Part shown: positions 6,170 through 9,492 of the stretch, piece by piece
Numbering within the stretch: position 1 is the stretch's first letter
Layout: each line of letters opens with the position of its first letter
From: Bacteroidales bacterium
GTDB lineage: Bacteria; Bacteroidota; Bacteroidia; Bacteroidales; ML635J-15
DNA: 9,492 nt
Direction of reading: 5' to 3'
NCBI GenBank assembly: GCA_028696755.1
Contig: JAQVGK010000097.1
Location: 1 to 9,492 of the forward strand
Made by a program: the position numbers and the translations under genes
The notes under the pieces: model-generated
The model's input: only the letters and a program-made list of their open reading frames with translations
What the model was told of the DNA's origin: nothing
The model's database searches: none

Positions 6170-6199
6170 GCAGAATTGCAAAGTATTTTTGTAATTTTG
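6167..6199 (+). promoter_or_regulatory. Promoter of the AraC-type regulator gene
   Basis: TTTG (6167-6170) and TAATTTTG (6192-6199) are separated by 21 nt, a full Bacteroidota -33/-7 pair. A second overlapping -7 match, TATTTTTG, lies at 6184-6191. The -7 box ends 6 nt before the ATG at 6206, so the message is probably leaderless or nearly so. Confidence 0.65.
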
Positions 6200-6205
6200 A
6201 GAACT

Positions 6206-7363
6206 ATGAAAGAGATGATCGAAACAATTTCCTTGGCCATCGCCGTTATTTTTCCGTTTACATGGGCAACAACCTATGTTTTTACGGGAGATTACAAGAA
6301 GGTTCCAAAGGTTTATCTGTTTATACTTTTGATAATGGCGTCGTTTACTTATGTCATGACTTTTCTAAAGTTTCGACATTTTATTGATATTTATGGATCC
6401 CTTTTTCCATTTCAAGCTTTTTCGGTATTGTGCTTATTCCCTTTGTTCTATCTTTATGTTAAGTCGCTTACTAGTGAAAAGAGATTGTCGATTACAAGTA
6501 TTTGGCCTCATTTTGTTTTCCCTGTTACGATGCTAATAACTTATTTGATTTATCAAAAAGCACTGATATCTTATGGTAGCGAAGAGAGATTTATTTTGAT
6601 GATGCTTGACAAACAAACATTTGACGAACCATATTTTTATAGTGCGAAATTGATATATGATGTAGGAAAAGTTGTTATGGTCGTTGGAGCATTGTTTTAC
6701 TCAGTGTCGGTATTTATTCAAATGCGAAATTATTACCGAAAGATGAAGGACATGTTTTCGCAAAACGATAATAACGAGTTGGGTTGGATAAAAGTATTTG
6801 GCCTAATGTTTATTCTGATGCTTATTTTTTATGTGATCATTCATCTAATGCACAACACCGATGTTGAGGGTAACCAGACATTAGTTTCGGTTTCATTCAC
6901 CATGTTTGGTGTGTTTTTCTGGTATCTTGGTCTTAATGGTTTTCGTCAACGCCCAGTTTATAAGCCTATTATTTCGGACGAAGTTGTTGAGTATGATGAG
7001 GATGCAAGAATCGGCAGAGATCAACTTGTTTCATATATCGAGAAATTTAAACCTTACCGAAATCCCGAAATCAGTGTTTTCGATTTTTGTTATCATTTTC
7101 ACACAAACCGTACTTATCTAGCCGAAGCAATCAAACGCAATTTTAACCTTAATTTTAGGGGGCTTATCAATTATTATCGAGTGCAGGATGCTAAGGGACT
7201 AATCGAGAAATCCATCAATCAGAACAAAAATCCCGAATTGGATGAAATTGCTCAGCAAGCTGGTTTTAGCTCGTATAGCACTTTTTTCAGAGTGTTTAAA
7301 GCTGAGCTTGGCGTAACACCATCCGAATATGTAGCAAATAAAACCGAAACCCATAATTTGTAG
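6206..7363 (+). CDS. AraC-family transcriptional regulator with seven-helix membrane sensor domain
   Basis: This is a 385-residue membrane-anchored regulator. Seven hydrophobic segments lie at about 6-27, 36-54, 65-86, 99-118, 154-172, 194-215 and 226-245. A linker follows (about 246-285), then an AraC-type DNA-binding domain: first helix-turn-helix about 291-329 (FHTNRTYLAEAIK), second about 345-375 (LDEIAQQAGFSSYSTFFRVFKAELGVTPSEY), the family signature. The layout suggests that a membrane or periplasmic signal is passed to DNA while the protein stays in the membrane; the ligand is unknown. The frame extends upstream to a TTG at 6176, but that would put the promoter inside the gene, so ATG 6206 is preferred. 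ATG 6215 is also possible. The gene is monocistronic, with a terminator before it and a separate promoter for cmk after it. Targets are not shown by the sequence. Confidence 0.9.
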   Translation: MKEMIETISLAIAVIFPFTWATTYVFTGDYKKVPKVYLFILLIMASFTYVMTFLKFRHFIDIYGSLFPFQAFSVLCLFPLFYLYVKSLTSEKRLSITSIWPHFVFPVTMLITYLIYQKALISYGSEERFILMMLDKQTFDEPYFYSAKLIYDVGKVVMVVGALFYSVSVFIQMRNYYRKMKDMFSQNDNNELGWIKVFGLMFILMLIFYVIIHLMHNTDVEGNQTLVSVSFTMFGVFFWYLGLNGFRQRPVYKPIISDEVVEYDEDARIGRDQLVSYIEKFKPYRNPEISVFDFCYHFHTNRTYLAEAIKRNFNLNFRGLINYYRVQDAKGLIEKSINQNKNPELDEIAQQAGFSSYSTFFRVFKAELGVTPSEYVANKTETHNL

Positions 7364-7381
7364 TATTTTCTATAATTGATT

Positions 7382-7414
7382 TTTGCAGCGAATAAGACTA
7401 AAATGTTAATTTTG
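7382..7414 (+). promoter_or_regulatory. Promoter of the cmk-ispH unit
   Basis: TTTG (7382-7385) and TAATTTTG (7407-7414) are separated by 21 nt, the same layout as the AraC-type regulator promoter. Both -33 boxes lie in the word TTTTTGCAG. The leader to the ATG at 7431 would be about 10 nt. Confidence 0.65.
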
Positions 7415-7430
7415 CACTAAAATTTTATCG

Positions 7431-8129
7431 ATGTCCAAAACTATTAAGATAGCTGTTGACGGCTTTTCATCATGCGGAAAAAGCACTCTTGCAAAACAAC
7501 TTGCAAGTCACTTTGGATTTGTTTATGTCGATAGCGGGGCAATGTACAGGGCAGTCACACTATTTTCGCTTAGAAACAATCTTTTCGACAATGGGGTTTT
7601 GAACATTGATAAGCTTGTAGTCCTGTTGCCAGAAATTGACATTACTTTTACTAACGACTCTAACAAGGGCCTCGAAACTTGGTTGAATGGTGAGAATGTG
7701 GAGGACGAAATCAGACAGTTGGAGGTGTCTTCAAAAGTATCTCTCGTTAGCGCAATTCCTGAAGTTAGAAAGAGAATGGTAGAGCTTCAAAGGGAAATGT
7801 CGCTTAATAAATCGGTGGTGATGGATGGCAGAGATATTGGAACTGTTGTTTTTCGCGATGCAGATGTAAAGCTTTTTGTTACAGCTTCGCCAGAAATACG
7901 AGCCCAACGTCGTTATATGGAGTTGAGCGAAAAAGGAGTTGTGGTGGACTATAACGAAATCCTAAATAATATCTGCGAAAGAGACAATCTCGACCAGTCA
8001 CGAAACGATTCTCCACTCCGACAAGCAGAGGATGCTGTTCTTATTGATAATTCTGAACTCAACCGTGAGCAACAGCTCGAACTGGCAATAAAAATTATTT
8101 CTGACAAAATCAATGAAAATAGAAATTGA
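7431..8129 (+). CDS. cmk: Cytidylate kinase (CMP/dCMP kinase)
   Basis: This 232-residue cytoplasmic enzyme transfers phosphate from ATP to CMP or dCMP, giving CDP or dCDP for nucleic acid and phospholipid precursor supply. The P-loop GFSSCGKST is at 11-19, and the nucleotide-binding segment DSGAMYR at 34-40. GRDIGT at 133-138 and the lid RDNLDQSR at 184-191 (Arg184, Asp188, Arg191) are followed by the family motif DSPL and AEDAVLIDNS near 193-208. The length is normal for the bacterial family. The last 17 nt overlap the start of ispH in another frame, so the two are surely cotranscribed. A cmk-ispH linkage is known in several bacterial phyla. Confidence 0.96.
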   Translation: MSKTIKIAVDGFSSCGKSTLAKQLASHFGFVYVDSGAMYRAVTLFSLRNNLFDNGVLNIDKLVVLLPEIDITFTNDSNKGLETWLNGENVEDEIRQLEVSSKVSLVSAIPEVRKRMVELQREMSLNKSVVMDGRDIGTVVFRDADVKLFVTASPEIRAQRRYMELSEKGVVVDYNEILNNICERDNLDQSRNDSPLRQAEDAVLIDNSELNREQQLELAIKIISDKINENRN

Positions 8130-8994
8130 TAAATATGCTGGATTTTGTTTTGGTGTTACCAAAGCAATTAACGAGGCCGAGAAAAATGCTCCCGAAGGGA
8201 TAGCTTGCCTTGGAGAGATCGTGCATAATGCTAAAGAGGAACAGCGACTCAATTCTATCGGAATGAAAACAGTGTCGTCGGATGATTTTGAGAAACTAAG
8301 AGGAAAAAAAATGCTGGTGAGGGCACACGGTGAGCCACCTTCAACCTACGAAAATGCAAAAAAGTACGAAATCGAAATTGTTGACGCTACTTGTCCTGTC
8401 GTTCTAAAGTTACAGCAAAGAATAAAATCAAAGTTCGAAGAAAATGTTGATAATACTCTTGTGATTTTTGGTAAAAAAGGTCATGCAGAGGTAAATGGTC
8501 TAGTGGGACAGACAAATGGAAAGGCATTGGTTGTTAGCAATATTGACGAAGCTATGGAAATTGATCTGCATGGACGAGTATTTATGTTTTCACAAACTAC
8601 ATCCGACTTTCAGAAATATGACGAGATTATTGAGGTTTTAAAGCAAAAATCTTATGATTTGCACGGAAATTATGATTGGTTTCACGCTTATCAAACTATT
8701 TGTCCAAGTGTTAAAAACCGAATTCCTCGTCTTAAAGAGTTTTGCACCAAACACGATTTGATTATCTTCGTTAGCGATACAAAAAGCTCTAATGGTAAAA
8801 TGCTTTTCGGTATCTGTACCGAATCAAATCATAATAGCTTTTTTGTGACTGGCCCAGAAGATATTGATAAGAAGTGGTTTGCAGAAGCTTCTTCAGTTGG
8901 TATTAGCGGTGCAACCTCAACACCAATGTGGCTGATGCAAAATGTTGCCGATGCAATAAAAATTATTAACAATCCAGAAAAAACACATTCATAA
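8113..8994 (+). CDS. ispH: 4-hydroxy-3-methylbut-2-enyl diphosphate reductase (IspH/LytB)
   Basis: This 293-residue iron-sulfur enzyme makes isopentenyl and dimethylallyl diphosphate from HMBPP, the last step of the non-mevalonate isoprenoid pathway. The three cluster ligands are present: Cys12 (GFCFGV), Cys94 (DATCP) and Cys197 (TICPSV). Substrate-binding residues match the E. coli pattern: His38 (GEIVHN), His72 (RAHGEPP), His124 and Glu126 (GHAEVNG), Thr162-Thr163 (QTTSDF), Ser225-Ser226-Asn227 and Ser269 (GATSTP). The start at 8113 lies inside the end of cmk, 17 nt overlapping, and places Cys12 at its usual position, so it is trusted. The wording around the third Cys differs from E. coli, which I take as lineage variation. 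Confidence 0.97.
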   Translation: MKIEIDKYAGFCFGVTKAINEAEKNAPEGIACLGEIVHNAKEEQRLNSIGMKTVSSDDFEKLRGKKMLVRAHGEPPSTYENAKKYEIEIVDATCPVVLKLQQRIKSKFEENVDNTLVIFGKKGHAEVNGLVGQTNGKALVVSNIDEAMEIDLHGRVFMFSQTTSDFQKYDEIIEVLKQKSYDLHGNYDWFHAYQTICPSVKNRIPRLKEFCTKHDLIIFVSDTKSSNGKMLFGICTESNHNSFFVTGPEDIDKKWFAEASSVGISGATSTPMWLMQNVADAIKIINNPEKTHS

Positions 8995-8997
8995 GTC

Positions 8998-9027
8998 TTG
9001 ACAGTAAAGATTTTTAGTGTAATTTTA
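8998..9027 (+). promoter_or_regulatory. Possible promoter of pfkA
   Basis: TTG (8998-9000) and TAATTTTA (9020-9027) are spaced by 19 nt. The second box misses the final G of TAnnTTTG. The 95-bp ispH-pfkA gap is otherwise A/T-rich, with no clear terminator, so pfkA may also be read through from cmk-ispH. Confidence 0.3.
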
Positions 9028-9089
9028 TTTTTTTTATTTTTCGAACATAACTTCACAGTTTTTTAATTGACAAAACAAAAATTATTAAT

Positions 9090-9492
9090 ATGACCAAAAT
9101 TAAAAAAATAGCCGTGCTGACATCTGGAGGAGACTCTCCTGGAATGAATGCAGCAATCAGAGCTGTTGTTAGGAAAGCAATTCACGAAGATTTAAAGGTT
9201 GTTGGAGTTTTAAGAGGTTACGAAGGCCTTATCAAAGGAGACTTTATTCCAATGAACTCAAAAAGTGTTGGAAATATTATTCAACTTGGAGGAACAATTC
9301 TTAAAACCGCACGAAGCGAAAAGTTCAGAACTCCCGAAGGTAGAAAAGAAGCATACGAAAAACTGATCGAAAACGATATAGATGCGCTCGTAGTAATCGG
9401 TGGTGATGGTACTTTTAAAGGCGCCAGAGTGTTTATCGACGAGTTTAACTACCCTATTGTTGGATTGCCAGGAACTATTGATAACGATTTAT
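9090..9492 (+). CDS. pfkA: 6-phosphofructokinase, ATP type (5' part, cut by window end)
   Basis: The first 134 residues of phosphofructokinase are present; the family is usually about 320-340 residues, so over half is beyond the window. The enzyme phosphorylates fructose 6-phosphate to the 1,6-bisphosphate in glycolysis. Visible motifs are the nucleotide loop [14 protein letters not shown] (11-24), Arg75 (TARS), GGDGT (104-108), and the catalytic stretch PGTIDND (127-133), whose Asp131 corresponds to E. coli Asp127. Gly107, in GGDG, is the residue that marks ATP rather than pyrophosphate users (which have GGDD), so ATP is the inferred donor. The start ATG follows an A/T-rich stretch without a Shine-Dalgarno site. 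The frame is open to the last base. Confidence 0.95.
   Translation, partial: MTKIKKIAVLTSGGDSPGMNAAIRAVVRKAIHEDLKVVGVLRGYEGLIKGDFIPMNSKSVGNIIQLGGTILKTARSEKFRTPEGRKEAYEKLIENDIDALVVIGGDGTFKGARVFIDEFNYPIVGLPGTIDNDL

Noticed and set aside
6176..6205. Upstream TTG start extending the AraC-type regulator by ten residues
   Set aside because: Both -7 boxes would fall inside the gene, and the added residues carry no conserved feature. ATG 6206 fits better.

Overview
The window looks like a chromosomal segment from an AT-rich member of the Bacteroidota, probably near the Bacteroidales or Marinilabiliales. This is inferred from several things. Perfect TAnnTTTG (-7) promoter boxes precede most genes, in two cases with a TTTG -33 box 21 nt upstream. 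Shine-Dalgarno sequences are nearly absent. The regulator joins seven membrane helices to an AraC domain, there is a two-repeat M16 zinc peptidase with a signal peptide, and cmk, ispH and pfkA lie in a row. I could not run a database search, so the placement is by pattern only.

Left part (1-3294): a bidirectional hairpin terminator (51-90) ends a leftward gene for a 933-residue exported M16 (insulinase-like) metallopeptidase with intact HxxEH and distal Glu ligands. Its promoter lies at 2936-2943. The 390-bp gap to the next gene holds copy 1 of an extragenic repeat (3047-3205): arrays of a 7-bp GCATGGW unit in inverted orientation around an ~86-bp core, ending in A9.

Middle part (3295-5629): a rightward two-gene unit encodes a small zinc-ribbon membrane protein and, with zero spacing, a DEDDh exonuclease fused to a UvrC/Cho-like GIY-YIG nuclease with a Cys-rich tail. 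Two small leftward genes converge on it: a 118-residue protein with an N-terminal hydrophobic segment, and a 35-residue single-helix membrane protein too short for usual gene calling. A hairpin terminator at 5012-5053 separates the convergent units.

Gene-free stretch (5630-6205): this holds the promoter of the 118-residue gene, copy 2 of the repeat in inverted orientation (5744-5891), a strong hairpin with a U6 tract on the minus strand (5949-5981), and a plus-strand terminator (6133-6169) directly before the next promoter. The roughly 150 bp between the last two has outward-facing terminators on both strands and is a candidate small-RNA locus.

Right part (6206-9492): a seven-helix AraC-family regulator, then cytidylate kinase (cmk) overlapping ispH (last step of the non-mevalonate isoprenoid pathway), then the 5' part of an ATP-type 6-phosphofructokinase (pfkA), cut by the window end. 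This part is ordinary housekeeping. The least explained material is the repeat pair, the zinc-ribbon/nuclease pair, the 35-residue protein and the terminator-bracketed gap.
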